Source: Paracoccaceae bacterium (GTDB lineage: Bacteria > Pseudomonadota > Alphaproteobacteria > Rhodobacterales > Rhodobacteraceae). From it: DNA of 17,037 nt. Made by a program: the position numbers and the translations under genes. The notes under the pieces were generated by a model. The model was not told the origin of the DNA. It ran no database searches and was given only the letters and a program-made list of their open reading frames with translations. The stretch covers positions 1 through 17,037 of the forward strand of contig RFUP01000010.1 in NCBI GenBank assembly GCA_009922885.1, written 5' to 3'. Below are positions 7,085-13,828 of the stretch, piece after piece; the stretch's first letter is position 1, and every line of letters starts with the position of its first letter.

Positions 7085-7104
7085 GGTGGCCCGGAGGGGC
7101 CACC
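7085..7104. other. Intercistronic hairpin
   Basis: A perfect 8-bp stem GGTGGCCC / GGGCCACC with loop GGAG begins 8 bases after the stop of the MBL-fold gene and ends 27 bases before the monooxygenase start. The following bases (GTTCATCTTCGCTTC) contain only scattered T, so it is at best a weak terminator. It may instead protect the upstream mRNA or reduce expression of the two downstream genes. Confidence 0.6.
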
Positions 7105-7131
7105 GTTCATCTTCGCTTCTCGGGGTGCCAC

Positions 7132-8736
7132 ATGAACAAGATCTTCGAAATCCCGCTTTATCCCTACGCGCGCCATCCCGATCAGGACGCAGCCACACCA
7201 GTACGCCGCAAGGTGGTGATCGTGGGGGCCGGTCCTGTGGGCTTGGCGGCCGCGATTGACCTTGCCCAACAGGGGATAGAAGCAGTCATCGTCGATGAAA
7301 ACGACCGCGTTTCCTTCGGTTCCCGCGCCATCTGCTTTGCAAAGCGCACACTGGAGATCGCGGATCGTTTGGGGTGCGGCACCCCGTTGGTCGAGAAGGG
7401 TGTCCAGTGGAACCTCGGCAAAGTGTTCTTTGACGAGCGTAAGGTCTACGACTTCAACCTTCTGCCGGAGGGTGGCCATCGGCGGCCTGCGTTCATCAAT
7501 CTCCAGCAATATTACTTCGAGGAATATCTTGTGAACCGCCTTCGCGCGCTGGAAAGCGAAGGCGCGCCGGTCTCTATCCGCGGAGGCAGCAAGGTCACCT
7601 CCATCGAAAATCGCGGTGACCATGTTTCACTCGTAGTCAAGACCCCGGAAGGCCCCTATACACTGGAGGCCGATTGGTTGATCGCCTGCGATGGTGCGGC
7701 AAGCCCCACGCGACAGATCCTCGGGCTCGACTTTGTCGGGCGCGTCTTCGAAGACAACTTCTTGATCGCGGATGTGATCATGGACGCGGAATTCCCGACT
7801 GAGCGCTGGTTCTGGTTCGATCCCCCCTTCAACAAGGGGCAGTCCGCGCTCTTGCACAAACAGCCTGATGGCGTCTGGCGGATCGATCTCCAACTCGGTT
7901 GGAACATCGACAAAGAGAAGGAAAAAAAGCCCGAGAACGTCATCCCACGCCTGAAAGCCATGCTGGGCGAAGAGGTGAACTTCGAGCTTGAGTGGGTGTC
8001 GATCTATACCTTCCAATGCCGCCGCATGGAGCACTTCCGCCACGGGCGCGTGCTATTTGCGGGCGATAGCGCACATCAGGTCTCGCCCTTTGGCGCACGC
8101 GGTGCAAACTCTGGCTTGCAGGATACCGATAACCTCATCTGGAAACTCAAACTGGTTATCGATGGAGAGGCGAAAGATAACCTCCTCGATACCTACGATG
8201 TGGAGCGCGTTTATGGGGCGGATGAGAACATTCTCAATTCCTCCAGATCAACGGATTTCATCACGCCGAAATCAGAGCAAAGCCGCATCTTCCGCGATGC
8301 GGTTCTAGATCTCTCGGAACATTTCGCTTTTGCGCGCCCCCTCGTGAATTCAGGGCGGCTTTCGATGCCTTGCACATACGATGCATCACCACTCAACACC
8401 TCAGACACCCTTACTGAAGCACCCGCTCGCGCCCGCCCTGGCAGCCCTTGCCCGGATGCACCGATTGGAAGTGGGTTCCTGCTGGATCAGTTGGGGAAAG
8501 GCTTCACCCTGCTCGCCTTGAATGCCGAAGCGCCCGCCTCGGTCTCTATCGGCGGCATTGAAGCCCGGACCTTGAGTATCGCCACGACCAAAGAACTGGC
8601 CGAACGTTACTTGGGCGCGGCAACTTCCGCTGTTTACCTTATCCGACCAGACCAGCACGTTGCTGCGCGTTGGGCGCAATTCGATGAAACCGCCGTCAAA
8701 TCCGCTTTGGCGCGTGCTTGCGGGAAAGACCTCTGA
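7132..8736 (+). CDS. FAD-dependent aromatic monooxygenase (MhpA/phenol hydroxylase type)
   Basis: This encodes 534 residues of a class A flavoprotein hydroxylase. The FAD-binding GAGPVG is at 32-37, the DG motif IACDG at 184-188, and the GD motif FAGDSAHQVSPFGARG starts at 309 with D312, followed by the helix block NSGLQDTDNLIWKL. A C-terminal thioredoxin-like domain (from about PGSPCPDAPI to VYLIRPDQHVAARWAQF) is typical of MhpA, MobA and phenol hydroxylase relatives. Such enzymes use NAD(P)H and oxygen to hydroxylate phenolic acids. Position after hmgA and fahA suggests that the product is homogentisate, for example from 3-hydroxyphenylacetate, as for MhaA of Pseudomonas putida. Substrate specificity cannot be read here. 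The start is ATG 7132, but its Shine-Dalgarno is weak. The stop overlaps the next start (TGATG). Confidence 0.9.
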   Translation: MNKIFEIPLYPYARHPDQDAATPVRRKVVIVGAGPVGLAAAIDLAQQGIEAVIVDENDRVSFGSRAICFAKRTLEIADRLGCGTPLVEKGVQWNLGKVFFDERKVYDFNLLPEGGHRRPAFINLQQYYFEEYLVNRLRALESEGAPVSIRGGSKVTSIENRGDHVSLVVKTPEGPYTLEADWLIACDGAASPTRQILGLDFVGRVFEDNFLIADVIMDAEFPTERWFWFDPPFNKGQSALLHKQPDGVWRIDLQLGWNIDKEKEKKPENVIPRLKAMLGEEVNFELEWVSIYTFQCRRMEHFRHGRVLFAGDSAHQVSPFGARGANSGLQDTDNLIWKLKLVIDGEAKDNLLDTYDVERVYGADENILNSSRSTDFITPKSEQSRIFRDAVLDLSEHFAFARPLVNSGRLSMPCTYDASPLNTSDTLTEAPARARPGSPCPDAPIGSGFLLDQLGKGFTLLALNAEAPASVSIGGIEARTLSIATTKELAERYLGAATSAVYLIRPDQHVAARWAQFDETAVKSALARACGKDL

Positions 8737-8939
8737 TGACAAACCTCATCCTCACACCCAATCTACCAAGAGCAGACGACACCTATGCCGATCTGCTCGC
8801 AGCCCATGAAGGCTTGAGTAAAGCCGAGAGCGATGCCCTCAATGCCCGCTTGATCCTGGTCTTGATGAACCACATCGGCGATCAGGCGATCATTCGGGAG
8901 GCGTTGAAAGCTGCAAGACTGGAACGTGAAAGCGCTTAA
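8736..8939 (+). CDS. Small DUF2783-like protein, possible hydroxylase partner
   Basis: This encodes 67 residues, acidic and helical in appearance, without cysteine, signal peptide or membrane segment. Visible blocks are DDTYADLLAAHEGLSKAESDALNARLILVLMNHIGD and IIREALKAARLE. I recognise it as resembling the DUF2783 family, a small uncharacterised family; this is recall, not a search. Its ATG at 8736 shares one base with the monooxygenase TGA (8734-8736), and it has no independent space for a promoter, so the two are translationally coupled. In P. putida U, 3-hydroxyphenylacetate hydroxylase is reported as a flavoprotein plus a small coupling protein (MhaA, MhaB), and this gene has the matching position and size. 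The role of hydroxylase coupler is inference. The gene ends convergent with the SDR gene, overlapping by 4 bp. Confidence 0.82.
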   Translation: MTNLILTPNLPRADDTYADLLAAHEGLSKAESDALNARLILVLMNHIGDQAIIREALKAARLERESA

Positions 8940-9733
8940 TGCGCGGGCAGACCGGCGGCATCCAGAAGTGAGCGACCACCGTCGACGACCATGATGTGTC
9001 CGGTCACAAAACCTGAGGCCTCAGACGCCAAAAACTGAACGGTTTCGGTCAGTTCATTTGCAGATGCGATCCGCCCCATCGGGGTGCATTCTTCGATCTG
9101 GTCGCGCCATTCGGGGTTTTCCTTAAGGCTGGCCATGAGGCTTGCCGACATAACAGAACCGAATGCGACGCCATTCACACGGACGCCGGAAGGCGCAAGA
9201 TCCGCCGCCATCGCACGCGTCATCTGGTCAATGGCAGCCGCGCCCATCGAATAGGCCAACATCCCCGGCCCGACGCGGTTCGCCATGATAGACGAGATAT
9301 TGACGATCGTCCCCGCAGGAGCGCGCGTTCCCTCGGCCTGCTTGATCATCCGCTTTGCCACCATCTGGCTCAAACGAAGCGCCGTCAGCACATTGCGGCG
9401 AAAAAGGTCTTCTACACCGTCTTCTTCCGGCACCAGCGTTTCCGAAACCATGACCTGACGACAGGCATTCACCAGAATATCCACCCGATCAAAGGCATCG
9501 ATCGTCGCAGAAAGCAGGTTGGCAAGCGTCAGCTTCTCCCGAAGATCCCCTGCAAAATACCGCGTCGCTTGCCCATCTTCGTTGGGGCCCAACTCATGTA
9601 GAAGCCGCTCTTCGTCCATGTCGGCAAACATCACATTCGCCCCACGATCCGCGAAGTGGCGGGCAATTGCGAGGCCGATGCCATTGGCGGCACCCGTCAC
9701 AATCGCAGTCTTGCCGCTGATAGAATAGGACAT
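8936..9733 (-). CDS. SDR-fold protein lacking the catalytic lysine
   Basis: This encodes 265 residues with the classical short-chain dehydrogenase layout. The cofactor motif TGAANGIG (13-20) is intact, with D38 in MFADMD at the end of beta-2 suggesting NAD preference, followed by S148, Y161 and the C-terminal VVDGG. Several hallmark motifs are altered. NNAG is replaced by N-A-C-R (89-92), YxxxK becomes Y161-S-M-G-A165, so the catalytic lysine is alanine, and PG after VNGVA is FG. It may bind NAD(H) without normal dehydrogenase activity or use another mechanism. ATG 9733 has a GGGAG-like site upstream. The gene lies 32 bp behind the RsmC-like gene on the same strand, probably at the end of that operon, and overlaps the small + strand gene by 4 bp at the stop codons. 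Confidence 0.88.
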   Translation of the reverse strand: MSYSISGKTAIVTGAANGIGLAIARHFADRGANVMFADMDEERLLHELGPNEDGQATRYFAGDLREKLTLANLLSATIDAFDRVDILVNACRQVMVSETLVPEEDGVEDLFRRNVLTALRLSQMVAKRMIKQAEGTRAPAGTIVNISSIMANRVGPGMLAYSMGAAAIDQMTRAMAADLAPSGVRVNGVAFGSVMSASLMASLKENPEWRDQIEECTPMGRIASANELTETVQFLASEASGFVTGHIMVVDGGRSLLDAAGLPAH

Positions 9734-9765
9734 GCAGGAAATCTCCCTGTAAAGCTGGCGCCAAG

Positions 9766-10761
9766 CTAGCGTCTTTGCCGCTTGATAGCGAGCGGCTTGG
9801 ACCGATTTGGTGCCTCGGCTTGAATGACCTTGAAATGGCTGTTCACCGCGATCTGCGTCACCGTCCGGAATAGCTCGTTCAGCTTGGGTTCATAGGCAAG
9901 GTGCCTGTTGGCCACCATCACCAACCGCCCTGAGGGGCTAAGTGCGTCAGCGGCGGCCTTGATGAAGGCTCGTCCCAGATCGGGATCGGACGCTCTCCCA
10001 GAGTGGAAGGGCGGGTTCATGACAACGAAATCGAGTAGCCTCGGGCTTTTCCACTCCAACGCATCCGCCCAAACCATCGCCGCCCGCTCGTCAGTCAGGT
10101 TGAGCCTCGCACAGTCCAGCGCGCGTGCGTCATCTTCAACAAGGTGAAGTTTTTTCGCCCGTGCCGATTTGAGGACGTTTGCAGCAAGGTATCCCCAGCC
10201 CGCGCCAAGATCGGCCCCTTCTCCTGACAGATCAGGCAGGTTCTCGACCAAAAACCGTGACCCAAGGTCGATGGAATCTGCCGAAAATATCCCGGGGACA
10301 GTCACAAAGCCCGGTGCGATTTCATGAGGCGCTTCCGGTAAGGCCCATTCCTTGAGAGCCTCGGCAGAGCCCGTCACAGAAAAGAACTTTCCGTGGGCTT
10401 TTGAAATGGCCTCGCCGACGGCCAGCTCTGGCGTCTTTCGCAACGCCTTAAAAACGCTCTCGATACCGGAGGTTTTCTCCCCGTCGACAAAAACCTCGCC
10501 CTCGGTGCGCTGAAGCGCCTCCGCGATCCATCCCTGAGCAAGCTCTTTTGATCGCGGCAAACAAACGAGCACAGCCGGGAACCGGCCTTTCGCGTCTTGT
10601 GCCGAAGATGACCCAAGTTTCTTAGAAGCTTGCGCGGAAGAAGTGACAAAACGCGCATCAAGCCCCGCGAGTGCCGGATCGGGTTCGGCTGCTCCCATTA
10701 CCAGAAGCCCGCGCGGAAGCATCTCCGCGTCTCGCGCTATCGCCAACCGTTGATTTATCAT
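9766..10761 (-). CDS. RsmC-like class I SAM-dependent rRNA methyltransferase
   Basis: This encodes 331 residues from ATG 10761, close to the 343 of E. coli RsmC. The N-terminal half (about 1-140) lacks a SAM motif, like the degenerate domain of RsmC/RlmG. The C-terminal half opens with PGIFSADSIDLGSRFL, which resembles the start of the RsmC catalytic domain. It carries motif I DLGAGWG (184-190), the acidic LVEDD (208-211) and the catalytic NPPF (249-252), which is typical of guanine-N2 or adenine-N6 methylation. The probable role is modification of G1207-type positions of 16S rRNA or the analogous 23S site. GTG 10770 is an alternative start, since no clear Shine-Dalgarno is seen. It lies 22 bp behind clpS in the same direction. 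Confidence 0.88.
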   Translation of the reverse strand: MINQRLAIARDAEMLPRGLLVMGAAEPDPALAGLDARFVTSSAQASKKLGSSSAQDAKGRFPAVLVCLPRSKELAQGWIAEALQRTEGEVFVDGEKTSGIESVFKALRKTPELAVGEAISKAHGKFFSVTGSAEALKEWALPEAPHEIAPGFVTVPGIFSADSIDLGSRFLVENLPDLSGEGADLGAGWGYLAANVLKSARAKKLHLVEDDARALDCARLNLTDERAAMVWADALEWKSPRLLDFVVMNPPFHSGRASDPDLGRAFIKAAADALSPSGRLVMVANRHLAYEPKLNELFRTVTQIAVNSHFKVIQAEAPNRSKPLAIKRQRR

Positions 10762-10783
10762 GTCGCCCACGCCCGAAGGCGGC

Positions 10784-11122
10784 TCACTCTCGTTCCATCG
10801 TGCACTGCAAAGGGTGCTGGTGCCGCCGTGCAAAATCCATGACCTGGGTCACTTTGGTTTCCGCGATCTCATGACTGAACACGCCAACCACCGCCAGCCC
10901 CTTTTTGTGCACCGTCAGCATGATTTCAACGGCTTGAGCGTGAGTCATGCCAAAAAAGCGTTCCAGAATGTGCACAACGAACTCCATTGGAGTGTAGTCA
11001 TCATTCAGCAACATCACTTTATAAAGCGGAGGCCTGCGTGTCTTTGCGCGGGTTTCAACGACTACCGCCGCATCGGTGCCCTCGTCGGATTTTCCGGCTT
11101 GGATTGTGGGAGCGATTGTCAT
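10784..11122 (-). CDS. clpS: ATP-dependent Clp protease adaptor ClpS
   Basis: This encodes 112 residues. ClpS binds substrates with destabilising N-terminal residues (Leu, Phe, Tyr, Trp) and hands them to ClpA for degradation. An unstructured N-terminal tail of about 30 residues precedes the core, which starts with PPLYKVMLLNDDYTPMEFVV; the binding-pocket residues N and D of LNDDYTPM are present. It continues with HAQAVEIMLTVHKKG, then GVFSHEIAETKVTQV, all conserved. ATG 11122 is the only sensible start; the Shine-Dalgarno is weak. It is the first gene of a probable - strand operon with the RsmC-like and SDR genes. clpA is not in the window. The stretch 11123-11208, shared with the divergent HAD gene, must hold its promoter. 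Confidence 0.96.
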   Translation of the reverse strand: MTIAPTIQAGKSDEGTDAAVVVETRAKTRRPPLYKVMLLNDDYTPMEFVVHILERFFGMTHAQAVEIMLTVHKKGLAVVGVFSHEIAETKVTQVMDFARRHQHPLQCTMERE

Positions 11123-11208
11123 TTGGGTTCTACCCTACGGACTCGGTTATCTCGGTTCGGACTGATATATATAGCCGAGGCAGGGCAAGTGAAAAGAGGA
11201 AGTGGCGC
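11123..11208. promoter_or_regulatory. Divergent clpS / HAD promoter region
   Basis: This 86-bp gap separates two divergent starts. An alternating TATATATA (11166-11173) is the most AT-rich spot and could supply a -10 box on the HAD side. CTCGGTT occurs twice, at 11142-11148 and 11151-11157, with a reversed CCGAG at 11175-11179 flanking the TA stretch. No clear -35 boxes are visible, so exact promoters are not assigned. Confidence 0.4.
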
Positions 11209-11901
11209 ATGGTTGCAAGAGTTACTGTTGTCGGATTCGATGCAGACGACACGCTTTGGCACAACGAACGCTTCTTCCAGATGACGCAGGAGCGTTTCGC
11301 CGAACTTCTGGAGCCGTATTACTCCGGCGGCGAACTGATGCCGCGCCTTATCGATGCCGAGAGGCGGAACATCGGCCATTACGGTTTCGGCATTAAGGGT
11401 TTCGTGTTGTCGATGATCGAAACAGCCCTTGAAGTCACGGACGAGACCGTTCCCGCACCAATCATTGGCGAATTGATCCGCGCGGGTCAGGAGATGCTCC
11501 GCCACCCGATTGAGCTGCTTCCTCGCGTTCAGGAGGTGATCGAAGAAGTCTCGTCCAAGCACCGGATTCTGCTTATCACCAAGGGTGACCTTCTGGATCA
11601 GGAAAGAAAACTGGCACAATCGGGCTTAGGTGACCTTTTCGACGGCGTTGAAATCGTGTCAGACAAGACTGCCTCAACTTATCTTAAGATTTTCGGCGCG
11701 CAGGATGTGAAAGCGGGAATGATGGTGGGCAACTCGCTCAAGTCGGACGTTCTGCCGATGATCTCCGCAGGCGGTTTCGGCGTCCATGTGCCCCATGAAC
11801 TGACATGGGCACTCGAACATGCCGAGCGCCCTGACAACGAGCGGTTCTTCGAATTGACCGATTTGGGCGGACTGCCAGAATTGCTGCGAACATTGGAATA
11901 A
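11209..11901 (+). CDS. HAD-superfamily hydrolase (subfamily IA-like)
   Basis: This encodes 230 residues. Motif I FDADDTLWHNE carries the nucleophile D11 and acid/base D13. A helical cap domain follows (about 20-110, including GHYGFGIKGFVLSMIETAL). Motif II is LLITKGD, motif III is the lysine in SDKTAST, and motif IV is MMVGNSLKSDVLP with the GNSxxSD aspartate. These proteins are soluble Mg-dependent phosphatases, and the alphaproteobacterial members of this form are poorly characterised. The substrate, which may be a nucleotide or sugar phosphate, cannot be told. ATG 11209 has AGAGGAAG (11195-11202) upstream. The gene seems monocistronic, with a hairpin at its stop codon. Confidence 0.9.
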   Translation: MVARVTVVGFDADDTLWHNERFFQMTQERFAELLEPYYSGGELMPRLIDAERRNIGHYGFGIKGFVLSMIETALEVTDETVPAPIIGELIRAGQEMLRHPIELLPRVQEVIEEVSSKHRILLITKGDLLDQERKLAQSGLGDLFDGVEIVSDKTASTYLKIFGAQDVKAGMMVGNSLKSDVLPMISAGGFGVHVPHELTWALEHAERPDNERFFELTDLGGLPELLRTLE

Positions 11902-11923
11902 AGGCCGTGGCCCGGCCCTTTAT
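11898..11923 (+). terminator. Terminator-like hairpin overlapping the HAD stop codon
   Basis: ATAAAGGCCG (11898-11907) and CGGCCCTTTAT (11913-11923) are inverted repeats with a single-base bulge and a 5-base loop TGGCC. The left arm contains the TAA stop at 11899-11901. The T-tract after the GC part is short (TTTAT), so this is a moderate intrinsic terminator rather than a strong one. Confidence 0.6.
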
Positions 11924-12084
11924 CTAGAGGTTAGACACCGGGCGGCCACAACACCTCGCCCAAACACTCGCTCGAAGCGGGTAAAAGTCATTTAAAATTC
12001 ATGCTTTATCCATCACGGCTCATGTGCTAGCGTTCTCACACATAAAAATAAGCCAGATCGGGAAACCCGACGGCACTGAGGCAG

Positions 12085-13653
12085 ATGATGGCAGTGAACG
12101 TGAGACATTGGCGCTCAACGGTCCGACGCGTTCTTTACGCGGTTGGCGTTTTGTGGGTATTCGTGCTCCTTCCGATGAGCGCGATCGCGGCTCCCTATGC
12201 GGCGCTGGTGATTGATGCCCGTACGGGTGAAGTCCTGCATGCAACGAACGCGGACGCGCGCCTTCATCCCGCTTCCCTGACCAAGATGATGACGCTTTAC
12301 GTCGCCTTTCAGGCCATCGAACGTGGCGAAATCTCGCTCGACACCAACGTCCGGATTTCGGCCCATGCTGCGGGTCAGCCACCGTCCAAACTTGGCTTGA
12401 AGGCAGGCCAGACGATCAAGCTCCGCTATTTGATCCGCGCCGCTGCCGTAAAGTCCGCCAACGATGCGGCAACAGCTATCGGGGAAGCAATCTCGGGTAC
12501 GGAAAGTGCCTTTGCCAAACGCATGACCCAAACCGCCCGCGCGATGGGCATGACCAAAACCACGTTCAAGAACGCCAATGGCCTCACGGCGGACGGTCAC
12601 CTTTCCTCGGCGCGCGACATGACAACGCTCGGTCGTCATGTGATTTATGACTATCCGCAGTATTATAACATCTTCTCGCGACGCTCGACCAACGCAGGCA
12701 TCGGAACGGTTTCCAGCACGAACCGCCGCTTTCTCGATAGCTACAAAGGCGCCGACGGCATTAAAACCGGGTACACCAGCGCCGCTGGCTTCAATCTGGT
12801 GGCCTCCGCTGAGCGCGGCAACGAGCGAGTGATCGCAACTGTGTTTGGCGGGCGTTCGACCGCTGCACGGAATGCAAAAGTTGCCGAACTCCTTGATCTG
12901 GGTTTCCGCCGGGCGCCCAGCAACGCCCCGCTGAAAAAGCCGATTAGCCCGCAATTGGTGGCCCAAGCCGATATCGAAACCAGCCCCAACTCTTCTTCCA
13001 CGCCAGATGCCCGTGGCAAGACAATTCGTTTGATTACAGCCGTAAAGACAAGCCTGAGGCCTCAAGCCCGTCCGGGTGCAGCCGAACCCGCGCCTGTTAT
13101 GCTCGCGATGAAAGACGATATCCGCAACGCTCTGGCCGAAGCCGTTTCCGAGAGCATCGCAGAAAATGTGCAGGTCGCTCCTCCGCCCGCCGCACCTAAG
13201 ATCAACCCGCCAACCATCGCACGCCCGGAAAAGATCGCTTTGGCCGAGCCCGAGGAAACAGAACCTGCCAAGCTCGAAGAAGTATTGGCTTTGAACGAGC
13301 CTATTACCATGCCGGCAGTTGTTCAAACCGTCGCGGTTGCAGCGCCCGCGCCCCGTATTCCTGCCCCGCCACAACCCGCCTTGCAGGAGGTCGTGACACG
13401 AGTATCCACCTCAGGCGGACGCCATTGGGGGATCAATGTAGGGAAGTTTCCGAGCCGCTATCATGCAGAAAAGGCTTTGATAAAGACCGCGTTGGCAGAA
13501 TCCGGAACTCTCGACGGCTCCTTGAAGAAGGTCGTCGAGCGCAAAGGCGGCTACGAGGCGTCGTTCCTCGGGATGACACAGGAAATGGCCGATCTCGCCT
13601 GCCGCAGACTGCAGGCCCGCAAGATCACCTGCTTCACTATGGGGCCGGGCTGA
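12085..13653 (+). CDS. D-alanyl-D-alanine carboxypeptidase with C-terminal SPOR domain
   Basis: This encodes 522 residues. A basic N-terminus plus hydrophobic segment (about 14-36, ending SAIAA) forms a Sec signal peptide, so the enzyme acts in the periplasm. The penicillin-binding (peptidase S11) domain shows SLTK with S64 and K67, SAN at 124-126 and KTG at 227-229: all three active-site motifs. A long Ala/Pro-rich low-complexity linker (about 280-440) leads to a C-terminal SPOR domain (about 443-522, starting HWGINVGKF), which in other proteins binds denuded glycan strands at the septum. It removes the terminal D-Ala from peptidoglycan stem peptides. Two starts are possible, ATG 12085 and ATG 12088, and GAGG at 12078-12081 suits the second slightly better. 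A small hairpin TCGGG-aaa-CCCGA lies at 12058-12070. The gene is convergent with ccoS. Confidence 0.93.
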   Translation: MMAVNVRHWRSTVRRVLYAVGVLWVFVLLPMSAIAAPYAALVIDARTGEVLHATNADARLHPASLTKMMTLYVAFQAIERGEISLDTNVRISAHAAGQPPSKLGLKAGQTIKLRYLIRAAAVKSANDAATAIGEAISGTESAFAKRMTQTARAMGMTKTTFKNANGLTADGHLSSARDMTTLGRHVIYDYPQYYNIFSRRSTNAGIGTVSSTNRRFLDSYKGADGIKTGYTSAAGFNLVASAERGNERVIATVFGGRSTAARNAKVAELLDLGFRRAPSNAPLKKPISPQLVAQADIETSPNSSSTPDARGKTIRLITAVKTSLRPQARPGAAEPAPVMLAMKDDIRNALAEAVSESIAENVQVAPPPAAPKINPPTIARPEKIALAEPEETEPAKLEEVLALNEPITMPAVVQTVAVAAPAPRIPAPPQPALQEVVTRVSTSGGRHWGINVGKFPSRYHAEKALIKTALAESGTLDGSLKKVVERKGGYEASFLGMTQEMADLACRRLQARKITCFTMGPG

Positions 13654-13660
13654 CGAAGGC

Positions 13661-13819
13661 TCAGGTCTTGGGGCGGTCGTCGTAATCCCCGTTGAGGATG
13701 CGGCGCGCGTCACCTTCTGGGTCATCGTATTGATTGGTCCGAACGGTGAACACGAAGAACAAAAGCCCCGCCCCGCCGAGCAACAGTGAGATCGGAATGA
13801 GATAGCTGAGGACGCTCAT
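13661..13819 (-). CDS. ccoS: cbb3-type cytochrome oxidase assembly protein CcoS
   Basis: This encodes 52 residues. The single membrane helix (MSVLSYLIPISLLLGGAGLL, continuing FFVF) is followed by a short cytoplasmic tail with TNQYDDPEGDARRIL, the CcoS signature in which the YDDPEGDA stretch is conserved. CcoS is needed for incorporation of haem and copper into cbb3 oxidase. The reading frame begins at ATG 13819, ten bases downstream of the ccoI stop end, with the TAAGGTAG-like Shine-Dalgarno overlapping that stop. It is the last gene of the ccoGHIS cluster and ends 7 bp from the stop of the carboxypeptidase gene on the other strand. Confidence 0.92.
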   Translation of the reverse strand: MSVLSYLIPISLLLGGAGLLFFVFTVRTNQYDDPEGDARRILNGDYDDRPKT

Positions 13820-13828
13820 TTCTCTACC

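Noticed and set aside
6145..7623. 492-codon open frame on the - strand across the MBL-fold and monooxygenase genes
   Set aside because: It is antisense to two well-supported genes, its composition is rich in His, Arg and Asp with no recognisable domain, and long antisense frames are common in GC-rich genes.
12115..13374. 419-codon open frame on the - strand inside the carboxypeptidase gene
   Set aside because: It is a shadow of a gene with all active-site motifs, and no domain is recognisable in the antisense product.
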